Shown: positions 10,786 through 24,943 of the stretch, in pieces
How the letters are laid out: the number at the start of each line of letters is the position of its first letter
Numbering within the stretch: the first letter of the stretch is position 1
Origin: Lytechinus variegatus
Lineage: Eukaryota; Echinodermata; Echinoidea; Temnopleuroida; Toxopneustidae
Direction of reading: 5' to 3'
NCBI RefSeq assembly: GCF_018143015.1
Contig: NC_054741.1
Span: 38,840,510 to 38,904,509, forward strand
Length of the DNA stretch: 64,000 nt
The notes under the pieces: generated by a model
What the model saw: the letters and a program-made list of their open reading frames with translations, nothing else
Databases searched by the model: none
Told to the model about the DNA's origin: nothing
Program-made: the position numbers and the translations under genes

Positions 10786-11940
10786 ACATACTTATGATTT
10801 CATGTAGTGACATAAGAAAAAGAAAAGTCGGGATGTGACATCATCAACCCATGTAATGAATATTCATGACGATGTAATTGTTTTTACAAAATATTGTTAA
10901 ACTTTACAATTCAATAACTTCGTTATTTGTTATCAGATTTTGATGACATTTTCAGCATTTTGCTCTGAGTTTTACTCTATTAATTCAGATATAATTATTT
11001 TCAACCCGTAGTATCCCTTTAAAGAACCCTCCTCGAGTTTACCCATGATAATTAATAAAGAACATATCCGTGTACGTTTCTTTGAAAATGTGATTGAAGG
11101 AAAGTTCATGAATGACTTAAAATAAAAAAACAGCACCTTTTTAATATCTATAAACTGTGGATTAATAAGAGATTTTAGACAAAGCATAATCATGAAAGCT
11201 AAGCTTTATATAGATAGCCTTAAATCTACGAGCATTTTAAAAGGATACAGAACACTACGGAATGATGCTGAGTTTGAATAAGACATTAGTTTTTGAATAA
11301 AAAAATATGGTATATATAAATGAAAATGGATTTCAAAGGATAAATGTTAAGTTTTAGAGTTCCCCTTCTGTGAATGTGAAGATTTCCTTCAGTTATGAAC
11401 AGATTGACATTTATTATTATTCATTTGTATAATTATTATTTTTTTGGGGGGGGGAATAGTGTCGAATTAAAGGTTCTTTTCATTTAAAAGGTCATTGTTT
11501 TTCTTTAAATCTTTTCATTTATTTCAAAGATTTCCAAGATTATTTCTGCACATTCACAACTAGACTGAGATCATATCAAAAGTTTTCTCTTGAGAATCCA
11601 ATTAACCTCGGTCATATAAAAAATGCTGATATTTCCTTCGTCTCTTATCCTTTCAAAAAGGCAGTAGAATCATCTTAAATACCTTATTCGGCATCTGAAG
11701 AGATGTCGATTTTTATTATTTACTTGAATTCAGTGACATAATATAAAATACGTTAACCAACAGAAATGAGTAAATCCATCACAGATACAGTTTCCATAGG
11801 AATAAACGCTTTGTAGTAACAATAAAATGACGTATCCCGTCAAACCTTCTTTTTCAGTAGAGAGCTGAACTGAAAAATTTGTGATACTGTGAAGGGTGTA
11901 CCCGCTTGTGTTGGATACACTATAATCTAGTCTAAGTTAG
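10786..11940. other. intergenic sequence
   Basis: AT-rich with a G10 run near 11445. No gene or clear element seen. Confidence 0.5.
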
Positions 11941-11943
11941 ATG

Positions 11944-12548
11944 AGTAAGTTAACACGATATAGATCGAACACTCAATTAACATTAACTTAAAGTATATGA
12001 AACGATATATACGGAGCCTTTAAAGTGCCATCGACTTGACGACTTGGCGAGATACTTTATCGTGCCATGTCGACATAATAACATTATTATGTCGACATGG
12101 CGAGGTACGTTATCTTGCCAAGACGACTGATAAAAAGTTATAGGTCAACTTGGCGAGATATTTGGACTCTCGTCGGCCTTGGACACTTCATATCTCGCCA
12201 TGTCGACATATTAGGTTTTTTAAGTCGACTTGGCACGATAAAATATCTCGCTATGTTGACATATAACGTTTTAGAAGTCAACTTGGCAAGATAACGTATT
12301 TCGCCATGTCCACATAAAAATTGTTATAGTAAGTCGACTTGGCTAGAAAACGTATCTCGCCATGTCGACATAATAAGGTTATTACGTCGACATGGCACAA
12401 TAAAGTATCTCGCCAAGTCGTCAAGTCGATGGCACTCTAAAGGCTCCGTATACGTATATCGTTTCATATACTTTAAGTTAATGTTAGTGTTCGATCTATA
12501 TCGCGTTAACTTATCTCGCCAAGTCGATGGCACTTTAAAGGCTCCGTA
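11944..12548. mobile_element. multi-palindrome foldback element
   Basis: Long inverted arms of about 140 bp: TAAGTTAACACGATATAGAT at 11946 pairs with its complement ending near 12512. Inside, TACGGAGCCTTTAAAGTGCC is inverted at about 12010 and 12440 and again at the right edge 12548. The core is a series of short inverted units built from GTCGACATGGCGAGATA and its complement. Non-autonomous, with no transposase. Confidence 0.7.
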
Positions 12549-12549
12549 G

Positions 12550-13915
12550 AAACGCTGAGACTCTAGATTAATGTAGTAAGCAATGGTATAATAATAACAT
12601 CAGATATAGGGTAGGGGTAGTGAGGATATTCTCTGTTATTGATGAAGGGATGATCATATTTACCATGGATTCCATCCTTCATAAGAAAGTTCATTAAAAT
12701 ATTAATGATATCTTCCCTGTCTCACTCTCTACTATATTTCCCCCACTCTCTTCCTTGCTGTTAATATCATCTTGGACTTGGAGTTCTATTTCACTAGTTT
12801 ATATAATGCTTGCATTTCGTTAAAAAATGAAGGACAACATTATATTGTCAATGATTAGGATACAAAATATTTTGTAGCATTAGTCATTTTAGATGTTGAC
12901 TTAAATGTATATTACTGGGAGGAGTAGGTGTAAATAATTATTATGAATATATTAACGCACTGGCTGCTAAACAAAATATAAGATTGTACATACATTTTAA
13001 AGAAGCGTTTTCATACTAATCTTGGAAGAAAGGTAAATTAGTTAGTCAATTGTTGTTAGTCAACAGTTTCATGCCACTTTGTTCTTTGATGCCATATGCT
13101 GATTTTACATTCGATTGAAGGAAATATGATGTTGCTTAAAAAAATATTTAATCAACTCAAGATTAATTTATTTGATGAAATCCGATGAATGGAAGTAAAA
13201 CATTTGTATGGAACCTTTTGATTATGGGTAATAACTTGATTATCTTTTTTAAAGCTCTACCAAAACGAAAAAAGTAAGACTGGGAGGAAAGAAATTATAT
13301 AGAATGTAAATTCACAAACCTCAGGTAAAAAACTATATATATTTACCAAAATTGGATGATCTTTTTAAGAATTCACCAATATAGGCCACAAGAATTACCA
13401 ATTAGTAAAAACAAATGTGGAAGGAATATGATTTATGTTCTCAATTTCGTGACAGCGCTGCGACAGCATCAACAATTGTGATCGCATTTTCTAGTTAGTT
13501 ATATGGTATGATCACAACATAGGCTTGCAATATTTATTTTGCAAGCTGCAACGTTAACAGAATATTTAATATTGAAATACGTCATTATTATTTTGTGATA
13601 TACCCCTTGATGGGGATGTAAATCAGTGTTTCTTAACTTGCTTGTACACCTCAGTATTTGATCAACTTGAAGGTAACGATATTCAGCTGTTCGGGGTTGT
13701 TTTACTATGTGGTTGCTGTTATATTAGGGGTTGGATGTTTCAAATAAATTGTTCCAAGACAATTGTATATAGAAAAGAAATTATTCACCTGGAAACTACT
13801 TTCAATTTTACAACTGACTGCTGATGTACTTCGTGTAACAGACAGTATAATGTATTACTTTAGCATATTTATCAATCGATTGCAATTTGCAAAATGATTG
13901 TAAATAAGCTACTTT
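12550..13915. other. intergenic sequence
   Basis: AT-rich and without a recognisable gene or repeat boundary. Confidence 0.5.
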
Positions 13916-13916
13916 A

Positions 13917-14056
13917 CACTGTAAAAAGCGCTGTTTAAAACCTTAAGCACGTTTTTTTTAAAGCCCGTCACTCTAACAACCGTTTCAACAATAAAGTTTA
14001 AACAATAATTAAAGAAAAATTTAAACAACTTTTTGTTAGAGTGGCAGGCTTAAACA
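13917..14056. mobile_element. partial TA-type MITE
   Basis: Starts TACACTGTAAAAAGCGCTG, like the termini at 1200 and 14388, and has an internal inverted pair (CACTCTAACAA and TTGTTAGAGTG). The far terminus was not found. Confidence 0.45.
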
Positions 14057-14387
14057 AAGTGTTATTTTTTTCTTTACTATGTTGTTACCCCTAGGGGCCC
14101 CTATTGAGTAGTTGTCGTCAGTGCGCTTTTAATTATGTTTTACTATTATGCAGTGATGAGAATTGAATGAAAATTTTAGAAGTCCGTGAAATATAATTTT
14201 TCGTTATTTTTATACTTTGACATAAGATAAATTATTATCATGAATTATTTGACATTGTAGAATGCATGATTTGATTAATCTCGTAAAGCTTTTGTCTAAA
14301 ACATATACGAATGATTCATGTTTCTATTTTCAATCTGTAGTTGTTTTGTATTTTGACGTGAGAAGTTTGTGCAGACGGCAGCAAATA

Positions 14388-14627
14388 CACTGCAAAAAAT
14401 CCGGTGTTGATTTAACACCAGCCCGGAATCTATATGTCCACACCAGAGAAGTGTTAAACAACACAAGTTTCGTTTTGGTCTAACACCAGAAAGGTGTTTA
14501 TACAACACCAATTAGTATTAAAACAGCATCGGTTTGATTCCAAACTGGTGTTGTTTCAATACTTATTTGGTGTGGACATATATAGATTCCGGGCTGGTGT
14601 TAAATCAACACCGGAGTTTTTGTAGTG
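14388..14627. mobile_element. 240-bp TA-flanked MITE
   Basis: Near-perfect inverted ends of about 60 bp: CACTGCAAAAAATCCGGTGT at the left and its complement ending GGAGTTTTTGTAGTG. TA lies on both sides (14386-14387, 14628-14629). Open frames here are repeat artefacts. Confidence 0.88.
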
Positions 14628-14629
14628 TA

Positions 14630-15540
14630 CTTTTTATCAGGAAAGTTTACAGTTGTACCCAAAGCAGTTTCGCATTACAGAGAAGAATACACAAAGCTGG
14701 TATGCAACTATTAAACTGAGTTGAATTATGATTTTGCTGCATTTATAACTGTGTTCATGCCTTTGTTTGGCTACGGTATGTAATAAAATGCAAAAAGCCG
14801 TAACTGATGTGTACAAAAAGTTGTATAAAGAATTCGTAGATCATATAGGAAATATATTCATTTGCCTAGTATTTTGCACCGATTGTATATGTCAGTCATG
14901 TACTAGTACATTACGTATTTGAGTAGGTACTTTATTATCAGGGTGTATTTGGGTGTAATGTACTCTTGTTTGTTTGATAAATAAATAAAAGTGGTATCTC
15001 AATGCAAAATATTTGTCTCTGTTGACATGTCTGATTAAGTTTCTCTGTAATATGGACAATCAGGGATGCTTCAGAATATCACCATTATCGGCGATCGTGG
15101 GGGGGAGGGTGTATTTGAATTTTGTGTAACAATCCACTCATTTAGGAAGGTTGCCTCGTCGCCCACCCCCCCCCCCCCCCCCGCCCCTGCTTAACGAAAT
15201 ATCTCAAGGGACATCAAAAGGGCAATATAACCTACTAGATTGGTGGATAAATGAAAACAATAATTACTCATCATTGTAAGTCCATAAGTGATGCAAAATG
15301 TCCAAACATCTTCATAGCATTGATTCAAAGAAACATCATTACACTTTAGGGTGATTTCACCATCATGATTGAATCCTATATACAAACGAGTTCTCACGAG
15401 GTGTTACATCTTCATCGCTATATTATCTTTGTTTTATTGTCATGTTTTTGAATACATTAGCATCTGCACCGTCATTGCCGCCACCATCACCACTTCCAAC
15501 ATTATCTATTCATTCAGTCATTTTTAATAATAACCACCAC
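14630..15540. other. intergenic sequence with C17 run
   Basis: No gene seen. A C17 run at 15166-15182 with a G-run near 15100 suggests a decayed C/G-run MITE whose ends I could not define. Confidence 0.45.
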
Positions 15541-15548
15541 CAAACCTA

Positions 15549-17008
15549 TCATCAATACCATCATCCATCATCATCATCCATCATCATCATCATCCATCAT
15601 CATCATCATTCATCATCATCATCATTCATCATCATCATCCATCATCATCATTCATCATCATCATCATCCATCATCATCATCATCCATCATCATCATCATC
15701 CATCATCATCATCATCCATCATCATCATCATCATCATCCTCATCATCATCATCCATCATCATCATCATCCTCATCATCATCATCATCATCATCCATCATC
15801 ATCATCATCCATCATCCATCATCATCATCATCCATCATCATCATTATCATCGTCATCATCCAGCATCATCATCGTCATCATCCATCATCGTCATCATCCA
15901 TCATCATCATTATCCATCATCCATCATCATTGTCATCATCATCGTCATCATCCATCATCATCATCCATCATCCATCATCATCGTCATCCATCATCATCGT
16001 CATCATCCATCATCATCATCCATCATCATCATCGTCATCATCCATCATCATCCGTCATCATCATCATCATCCGTCATCATCCATCATCATCATACATCAT
16101 CATCGTCATCATCATCGTCATCATCCATCATCATCCATCATCATCATCGTCATCATCCATCATCATCATCCGTCATCATCGTCATCATCCGTCATCATCC
16201 ATCATCATCATCCATCATCATCGTCATCATCATCGTCATCATCCATCATCATCATCCATCATCGTCATCATCCATCATCCATCATCATCGTCATCATCAT
16301 CGTCATCATCATCGTCATCATCCATCATCATCATCCATTATCCATCATCATCATCGTCATCATCCATCATCATCGTCATCATCCATCATCATCATCATCC
16401 ATCATCATCGTCATCATCATCGTCATCATCCATCATCATCATCATCCATCATCCATCATCATCGTCATCATCATCGTCATCATCCATCATCATCATCCAT
16501 CATCATCCGTCATCATCCATCATCATCATCATCATCCATCATCATCATCATCATCATCCATCATCATCATCCATCATCATCATCCATCATCATCATCCAT
16601 CATCATCGTCATCATCCATCATCATCATCATCATCCATCATCGTCATCATCATCATCGTCATCATCCATCATCATCATCCATCATCATCGTCATCATCCG
16701 TCATCATCCATCATCATCATCCATCATCATCGTCATCATCATCGTCATCATCCATCATCATCATCATCATCCATCATCGTCATCATCCATCATCCATCAT
16801 CATCATTATCCATCATCGTCATCATCCATCATCATCATCCATCATCATCATCATCGTCCATCATCCATCATCATCGTCATCATCGTCATCATCCATCATC
16901 ATCATCCATCATCATCATCATCATCATCCATCATCCATCATCATCATCCATCATCCATTATCATCATCATCGTCGTCATCTTCATCATCATTATCCATCA
17001 TCATCTCT
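15549..17008. repeat. (ATC)n satellite-scale array, about 1.46 kb
   Basis: Almost entirely ATC/CAT trinucleotides with extra-C phase shifts (ATCCATC) and frequent CGTCATC variants. It yields Ser/His/Ile-only frames of hundreds of codons in several registers, which are repeat artefacts. Confidence 0.97.
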
Positions 17009-17009
17009 A

Positions 17010-17744
17010 GAACTTCACGAACATACAACTTAATTGAAATGTATATACATTTTTGGAATTAGTTTTAACAATTAAAAATCTTATTTCATAGTTTACATTT
17101 ACAGGTATATACCTGCGAATTTGTAGCTAAACTAATCGCAAAATATCATCACTCAAACACAAAAAAATAAATGATATAGATGCCACTCAAATTTTGTCAA
17201 TTTTTGTCATTTTCCTTTTTTAATGTTGACAAACATAAATCGCCAAACTTGTTCAACTATCATTTCTGTCCAATCAATCAACAAGAACATAACATACAAT
17301 TTAACTTAAAAGAAAATACAACACAATTGTAATATTACTGACCATTTATACATAGCATTGTACCAACACATGGCAGCTATACAGACATCGAAATAACAAT
17401 TCTGTAGGCACATATAGAATGAGTATCTGTTAATCTCCTGATAAGATAAAAGTTTGGTATACACATACGGTTGTTGAGGAAAATGAGAACCTTTCCATCC
17501 AGAGGGAATCACATATATTCAATGTGGAATTGGACAAACACAATTCACTTCTGTCAAAATGGATTTATAAAAAAAATCTTTGTGACTGAATTAGGGGCAA
17601 ATTATTACTGAATAACAATAAGATGCATTTGTATGCTGTATTTGGATATGCTGTGTATGATAGAAAGTCAAAATAGAATGGGGAAAAACTTGCATATCAA
17701 TGGAAAGTACTGTAACCATGTAAGAAATAAGAAAATATTATATA
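17010..17744. other. intergenic sequence
   Basis: AT-rich; no exon or repeat boundary recognised. Confidence 0.5.
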
Positions 17745-19810
17745 CACAACAAAAAAAGTAAGTCCCCCTAAACAAACATCAATATTTTCCGAACCAATGC
17801 AAGTTTTTGATATATTTTTACATGAACGTGTAGGTAATTTTATAAACTAACTTCTGAGTAAATGTCGTGGACGTATCTTACGTAATGCTTCAGTGAGCAC
17901 CATCAGAAGGCAAAAATGTCACTTTTCAAAAGTCACAAGCAGAATATCATAACTTTGTTTCCATATTGTTGGAACTAATTCCACATTCTCATCATGAAAA
18001 ATAGTCAGAAGGCTTGTAAAAGGTACTTTCTAAAAGACGATACAACTTTTTTGGCTAAATTTCACGGTTGAATTAACTCAAGTCCAAATTTGCTATAATT
18101 GGATTTTTACACATTTCTATCAATAAAAATGCTAGAATATGATGACAGTTATTTGGGGGAAGATTATCTTCAACAATATTCACCGTTTCACGGTTCAATG
18201 AACATTTATTGGAAACAAAAAATGCGATTTTCAAATATCGTAGGCAAGTATTGCTTCATTTTGGTAACTGAAAATGATCTTTTCTCAACTTTGTCATTAT
18301 GTTCATGACCAATTAACATGCTTCAATGATTCAAAGGTGTCAAATTAAACATTTACGCTTGAATAAACATGTGGAATGTGATTAGCTCTTTTTTACGTCA
18401 TTGGAAAAAATGCAATTTGTAACTATGGATATCTGTCACAAAACTCCTTGCACAGTTCATTTGATTTGATTTTTATGAAAATCCTGATGTTTAATGCATT
18501 AGTGAGCACACAATATTCGAAAATTATGCAAATGAGAAGTTCAAGGCCTTGGCCCGACTCTGTACCGTATCGAATGGTTATTTTGGTGTGCGGACCTTTT
18601 GGATAGTGTTACTCTGAAGCCATGTGCGAAGTTTCATGAAATAACCGTTGGCAGAAGTAACAAAAACCGTCCATGAAACAAACCCTCATTTCATATTTGT
18701 TAAAATTTTGACTTCCTCTCTCAAAGACTTGTGTACATTATGGGTGCATATGTTTAAGCATATGTAACCCCTCATTCAATATGGTGGAACTTTTTTTCAA
18801 GGCTGTCTTTAGCAATGTCGTTTGGCAGTAATGTTTATCAACCTATGGGCAGAATTCTGTGCAAAAATAAAATCGATTTGTTTATTTATGGATGAGTGAG
18901 CACGCATCAAATTGGGAAAATTGGTATTTTCAATGTCACAGACTCATTTTAAAGGGTAATAAAGTGAATATTGGGGGCAAATTTGGTTTCAAATGTGTCT
19001 TTAATTGCTGTTGTTTTTATCATCCATCATTTCTATCACCAAACACTTTCCGAACTTTAACGATTTTCATGGTTGAGCGAGCACATTCGAAAACTTAGGA
19101 ATGAATACTCTTTATACTGCATAAATGTATTCTTTTCCTAACAATTTCTCAGGATCAGTTGAATGTATGGACAGATCAGTGGTGGATCCAGAATTTTAAA
19201 TGGGGGAGGGGCCTATAATCGGGGGAGCCATCAACATTTTTAAATTTTAACATGATCTAACAAGTTGTAGAAGATACTACAAAAAACCCTGTGATGATAC
19301 GTCACAATACAGGGACCGCAGAGCAGTTTTCAAAATGGGGGGGGGGCTGGCCATGCCAAAAATCACAATCCTATTACATTTTTGTACTTGCTAATGGAAA
19401 AAAGTAAAAAGTGGGGGGCTGAAGCCCCCCCCCCCCGCCCCACGCTTCCGCGGCCCCCGGCCTGCAATACATCGTGCTCACTCAACCATGAACATACGAT
19501 ATCAAAATTTGGTCTAAAGTGGTTAAATGATGGATAGTAAAAAAGCATAACACCATAACATTCACCTAAAAACAATTTTTGCCCAACTTTGTATTTGCAC
19601 AATCTGAAAAACAACTCTTGTGACTTTCAAAAATGGTCATTTTTAGTTCAATCTTTAATTAGTCATGCATGACTCAACCGATCAATCTCATTTTTTCCCA
19701 GGAGTTGCTTAATGACTGTAGAAAACCACCCATGAAATATCATATCTCAAAATAATTCGGTTCAAAAGTTACAGCAATTTGATTTAGGGGGGACTTACTT
19801 TTTTGTTGTG
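17745..19810. mobile_element. 2.07-kb TA-flanked non-autonomous element
   Basis: Inverted termini CACAACAAAAAAAGTAAGTC and the complement ending CTTACTTTTTTGTTGTG, continuing into CCCCTAAA/TTTAGGGG, flanked by TA on both sides. The interior has repeated GTGAGCAC/GCGAGCAC phrases near 17890, 18505, 18896, 19075 and, inverted, 19475. It contains a nested MITE at 19310-19464. No transposase frame. Confidence 0.78.
19310..19464. mobile_element. hAT5-like MITE, copy 1
   Basis: Ends CAGGGACCGC and GGCCCCCGGCCTG, inner block TTTTCAAAATGGGGGG and a C run. CAATA direct repeats of 5 bp flank it (19305-19309, 19465-19469). Same family as 37469-37588 and 52082-52212. Confidence 0.75.
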
Positions 19811-19812
19811 TA

Positions 19813-22800
19813 TATAAAGGTCCAGATTGATGTCAATGTAATTGAGAAATTTAACAATTGCATATGATCAACTTAAATAATATGAATTAACTAGACTCAA
19901 AATAATTGTCTTTCAAAGTCTTGCCCATCCATACTGATATACGCAGCACATAAAGACAAGGATGTAACACATTGAAGTACATGTATACTTACAATATTAT
20001 ATATTACAATCATCTTTTAAACAAGACTATGAAATGTACCAATTTAAATGACATACATTTAATAACACCACTGTTCACAGATAACGACATGAACATCAAA
20101 GTTTGGCCAAACATAGTCATTCAAACATTGATCAATCGAGTTAGGCGCTAAATATTAACCAAGTAGATCTATCTAAATATTTCTTCCTTGTTTTTACCAA
20201 TATTGTAAATCAGTTACATTACACATTCATTTATTCTGTAAAAAAAATAAAATAAGAGCAAATTACTGAATATTTGTTGAAAATGATGCTAGGGTATATT
20301 CATTGTCATTTAAATGATCTTGCAAATCATTTCTCTGCCAACAAGTCACTCAACACCATTGGTTTTAACAACTCAAAATGATCACACTAAATGAACATGA
20401 ATATGACTGGTTGGTTACTTAATTCCAGTCAAATGCACCAAACCTTATGTTAAATAATAGTTTAATGATCTAATAAACATATTAAAAACTCCCAGATAAG
20501 ATTTGTTTCAGTTGGCAAGTCACTAGTAAAATATCCTAGACATTTCAGAAACCATCATATATGACTTTTCCCATACTTTACTTCTGTAATATAAACACAT
20601 ATGGTACCATTCTCAGCATCATTCAACTCTACAGATGGAGACAACTTTCATCAGCCACTTAGAAATATTGTGAAAAAATGCTTCTATTTTGTGCGATATT
20701 TCAACTAAATGAAATATCACACAATTGTACACCAATCACACAATCGTACGACAATCGCATAATAAAATTGTAATCAATGATTGGCCAGACATCTTTGTTG
20801 ACTCCATCATGGAGTTTCAGAAGGTAAACATTCTTTTTGAAAAATTTAATAAGTATGACAATGTTTGGTTCAAAATAATATTGTCATGGTAACATTAGAC
20901 TATCATGATTCTATAGCAAATAATCTATAGTGCAGGTGCATTATCAGTTATCTATAATACACTCAGCTTTACACTCGTATATAGATACATTTTTTTTTAC
21001 ATTTATATAATTTTTTTTTTCATCATTTAAAGTATTATCCACAGCATAAATACAACCTCCCACTAATCCTTTAAACATTAAGATTTATTTTCTACAAATG
21101 GTAACCAAAATTAAAATACTGTTTGAATGCTTTGTAATGTACAATTCGTTGCTTAATCATAAAAACTGGCACTTCTGTATTTTATGTACATAGTAATAAA
21201 TAAATAATTTGTGTCATTATAGATGCTCAAATTCTGAAGGCTTCAATACATATAAATGTACCACCTATATGTTTAGATTAAAGAGAGATTAGTCACCTCA
21301 TAACTCTGATAAATCCACAAAAAAGGTGAAAAAGTAAGGTCATATCATTAAAACAACAAATAAAAAACAATATTTTTCCCCATTGAGGTGGCATTTCAAC
21401 AATTTGCTAACCCTTTTCAATATAGTTGTAATTTCTGTTAAAGATCTTTAAACTATTGCACACACACAACAAAGTCATGATTATGATTTCTACATTCCTA
21501 AGAAGTTTGATATATATATAATATTTAAGGAATTGTACAGCTGAATAATCGAGTATACAGGTACGTGGCATGCAAGACAAAGGACAAATGTACAATATAT
21601 GCCCTTATTTGGCATGACATCATGAAACATAATGACATTTCTTTATATACAGATTGAAATAGATGGCAAGAATGCAAAATTGGATATAAAGAAAGAGATT
21701 TTTAGATTACATTTCAGATCTTACAATACAAAGGAGGAAAGGTGATAGATTAGAATATCTTGAAAATAATGTGAAATATGTAAGATGAAGGCCTACATAC
21801 TGAAATCTGTAAAGAAAACTATTTAATTTATTATTCTCAGACAGCAATAATTGGTTTGGGTACCAAATACGCTGATAAATTCAATCTTTATTATTGTTTG
21901 TGTCACATACTTGAAAAGACAAGGATTGAATAAAACCAGAGTTAAAAAATATGAACCAATGAGTTTAAGAAAAATAAGAAAAGAGATAAGTTAAGACAAT
22001 TTGAAATAGAGAGACAATTAGAATGAGAAATGACATGTATTTTGCAATTTCAGTGATCATGACATATATAATTTACATATATCCTGAAACATATTGAATG
22101 GTCCTCTATAAATTCAAATTTGATTAAATTCAACTTGTAATTTGCATAAATTGATCTAAAGGAATATTCTAAACATCTACTTCAGTCAACTGGAACTGGG
22201 GAGTTCTAATATTATCTTGATAAGACTTTAAATTATTTTTAGATGATGTGAAGACCAAATTACTAACTATTTTTTGGAAAAATAACTGTCCCTTGTTCCT
22301 AAATTACTTTACAAGTCAATTATGCTTTGCTTCTACATTAAGATGGTTGCATAGAATAGTACATTCTACTTATTTTGTGCTTACAAAGGAATTACTATAT
22401 TGTGTGTGGTAAATATCAAGTCAGTATAAAATGCAATTGGGAATTTTCTTTAACTGCAGCAAAGGCAACACAAAGTATAGTAATATCAATTTCTGGGAAA
22501 CATCACGATGGCAAACATGATGAATTAATATTCATGATTCTCATAATCATTTCTGAATATTCATCAATCCATTGAAAGGTCCTCATGAATATTAATCACC
22601 AATGTGTTCATCATTACCATGCTAACAGAATGAAATGAAAATAAAGTTAAACTCTGTAAAAGTTATTGCACAAAAAACAAAGAAACTGATGGCCATTCTC
22701 ATTAATGGATGATAACATTACATCAAAATTTAAACTGATAATGGTACTGTCAAATACTATGGAAAATGAAAATGAGAGTTCCAGAAGCTTTTCATTCTAT

Positions 22801-24943
22801 AGGTCCATTTGAAACAAAAAACATTTTTTCTTCAAGTAAATGTCCATATTTGCTATCACAATGGGTGTTAATATATCTAAATACAGATATGATGAACATA
22901 TCCCGTACAACTTGGCAACGTGTAATTTTGATGACGATTATCTGAGTTTGGTCTAGATAGCTTTCTACCTGCCATCATGTATGGAAGCTCTAGAAAAAAA
23001 TAACTTTGGATTATTAAAATTGGATCCCTCTATTTGTGATGCAAGTTTAATACAAAATATTAACTTCTAATTGAAATTCTAATTAGCCCTCTTTAAAAGA
23101 AATATTGAGTTTACAGTGAATCATTTATTTTTACCAGTTCACAATTTATAGAATTGTGACTGAAATTTTTGTAAAGGAATAAATATGCATAACATATAGG
23201 ACAGACACAATTTTGAAATTAGATCCTTAACCTCAACACTGTGTTTTCACTACTTCAACAAGTCCAGAGCTATTCTCTTTGCAAGCCACACACTTATACC
23301 AGTCCTCAAGCAGCGGTCTGACTCTAAAATGGCTATGTTTCTATTTTAAAGGTTGCCCATAGATTATATTACAAAAAGAAAGAAGTTGGAAAGGCAATAA
23401 AGTAAAGAGTAGTTTACTATGAGGGGAAATAATGAAGAAAAAAAATGATGGAAATATAGTGAAAAGATTTCAAAGGAAAGAAAGAAAGAAAGGAAAGAGA
23501 AAGGAAAAAAAAACAGAGGCAGGGAGAGGGGAAGGGAGAGAGTGAGAAGGAGAAAGAGGGATTGGTGGTGAGGAGAAAGATTATATAGACCATGAGCTGA
23601 AAATTTAGAACATACCAATTGTCTTAGCTAGCTAAAATGCAACTGTTCTTTTCTTGTTACCATGGCCGTAATCATATGCAGAAATTGAGAAAGTGAGGGA
23701 GCGAAACAACTGAGCTTGTCAATTTGGCGCTTTTGCAATTTGTAAAGTGAAATTGAAGGATTTTGTGCATATTATGGTTAATTTTGTGAAAATTTTCATT
23801 AAAAATAAATAAGTTTTCAAATCTTCTGGGGAGCATCTGCCCCCCCCCCCCTGCTGCATACAGCCATGGTTATAAGATGTGCATCCATAAGAGAGAGATG
23901 CTGCAAAGAATAACCTCTCTCCATCCAAGTCTCAAGAGAAGCATCTTTTTTCATACATTGATACAACTGACCATCTCAGACCGACTGGACTTCTGACTGA
24001 TATTCTACCCAAACATTTGTATCGTCACATTGCTTGATAATATCATTTAGTGTTTATAGGTTATCTCTTGTAAGGGACTATGGATTCAAATGAAATAACA
24101 CCAATATATAGACTCACTACTGCTTGAGAAATACAGAAACTGGCTAAAGAACACAACAAATTCAAACTGTGCAATATGACTGCGTTCTATTACTTTTGTT
24201 ATCAACCTTCATATATCTTTGGGCAAAGAGGAATCACATCAACAGATATTGGAAATATATCGTTATGTTAGCTTCAAGGAAACATTTTTCCCTTTTATTT
24301 ACTTTTTATTGTTTGATGGAAATGGGTAAAATATACCACAATGGTGTGAGAAAACTTTCCTAAATTTGTTAGACAATTAATGCTTGGAAACTTTTACTAT
24401 GTAGTAAGGATTGATTTTACATCAACCAGCTTCCAAATAAAGAGAAACATGACAGTTTTTAAAGTCACTTCAAAGATAAGACATCAGTTCTAGAATAACT
24501 TTGCCATCTTCCTGCACTGTAAAATATTTACACCCACAACATTTGAAATTGTATTCATATATTTTAATTCCCTACTTATTTTACTTGAAATATTCTTTTA
24601 ACATTGTAATTTCAATAGTGCAGTATAAAATGAGATTGTATTGTGTCTGTTAGATACTTCACACACTGCAAACCCATACATAGGCCTCAATATCAATGCT
24701 AACAATTGCTAATGCCCTTATCAATAAAAAATAATGATATTCAGATTTTATATCGCGCTTAATACATCAAAATGACGTCTCTAAGCGATTTACAGATATA
24801 TCATTACCCCGGTCATTGGATCCTGACATGCCCGCACACAATGTTAGCTCTTCTGTATCAGCATATGATACTAACATATTGTTTGGCAGCATTTTAGGGG
24901 AGAGGTTAGAAATTCTTCAAAGTATGGAAACCTATCTCCCTAT
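19813..24943. other. AT-rich sequence 3' of junctophilin
   Basis: About 5 kb with no coding frame and few repeats, on the 3' side of junctophilin exon B. Part of it could be 3' UTR; TTTATT (AATAAA on the - strand) occurs at 24294-24299 and 24305-24310 and elsewhere. It also holds a purine tract (23460-23580), a C-run remnant (23840-23851) and a SINE-like fragment near 24745-24820. Confidence 0.4.

Noticed and set aside
15442..17033. Long Ser/His/Ile-only open frames of 522 and 367 codons
   Set aside because: They arise from the (ATC)n array, are open in more than one register and have no domain or splice support.
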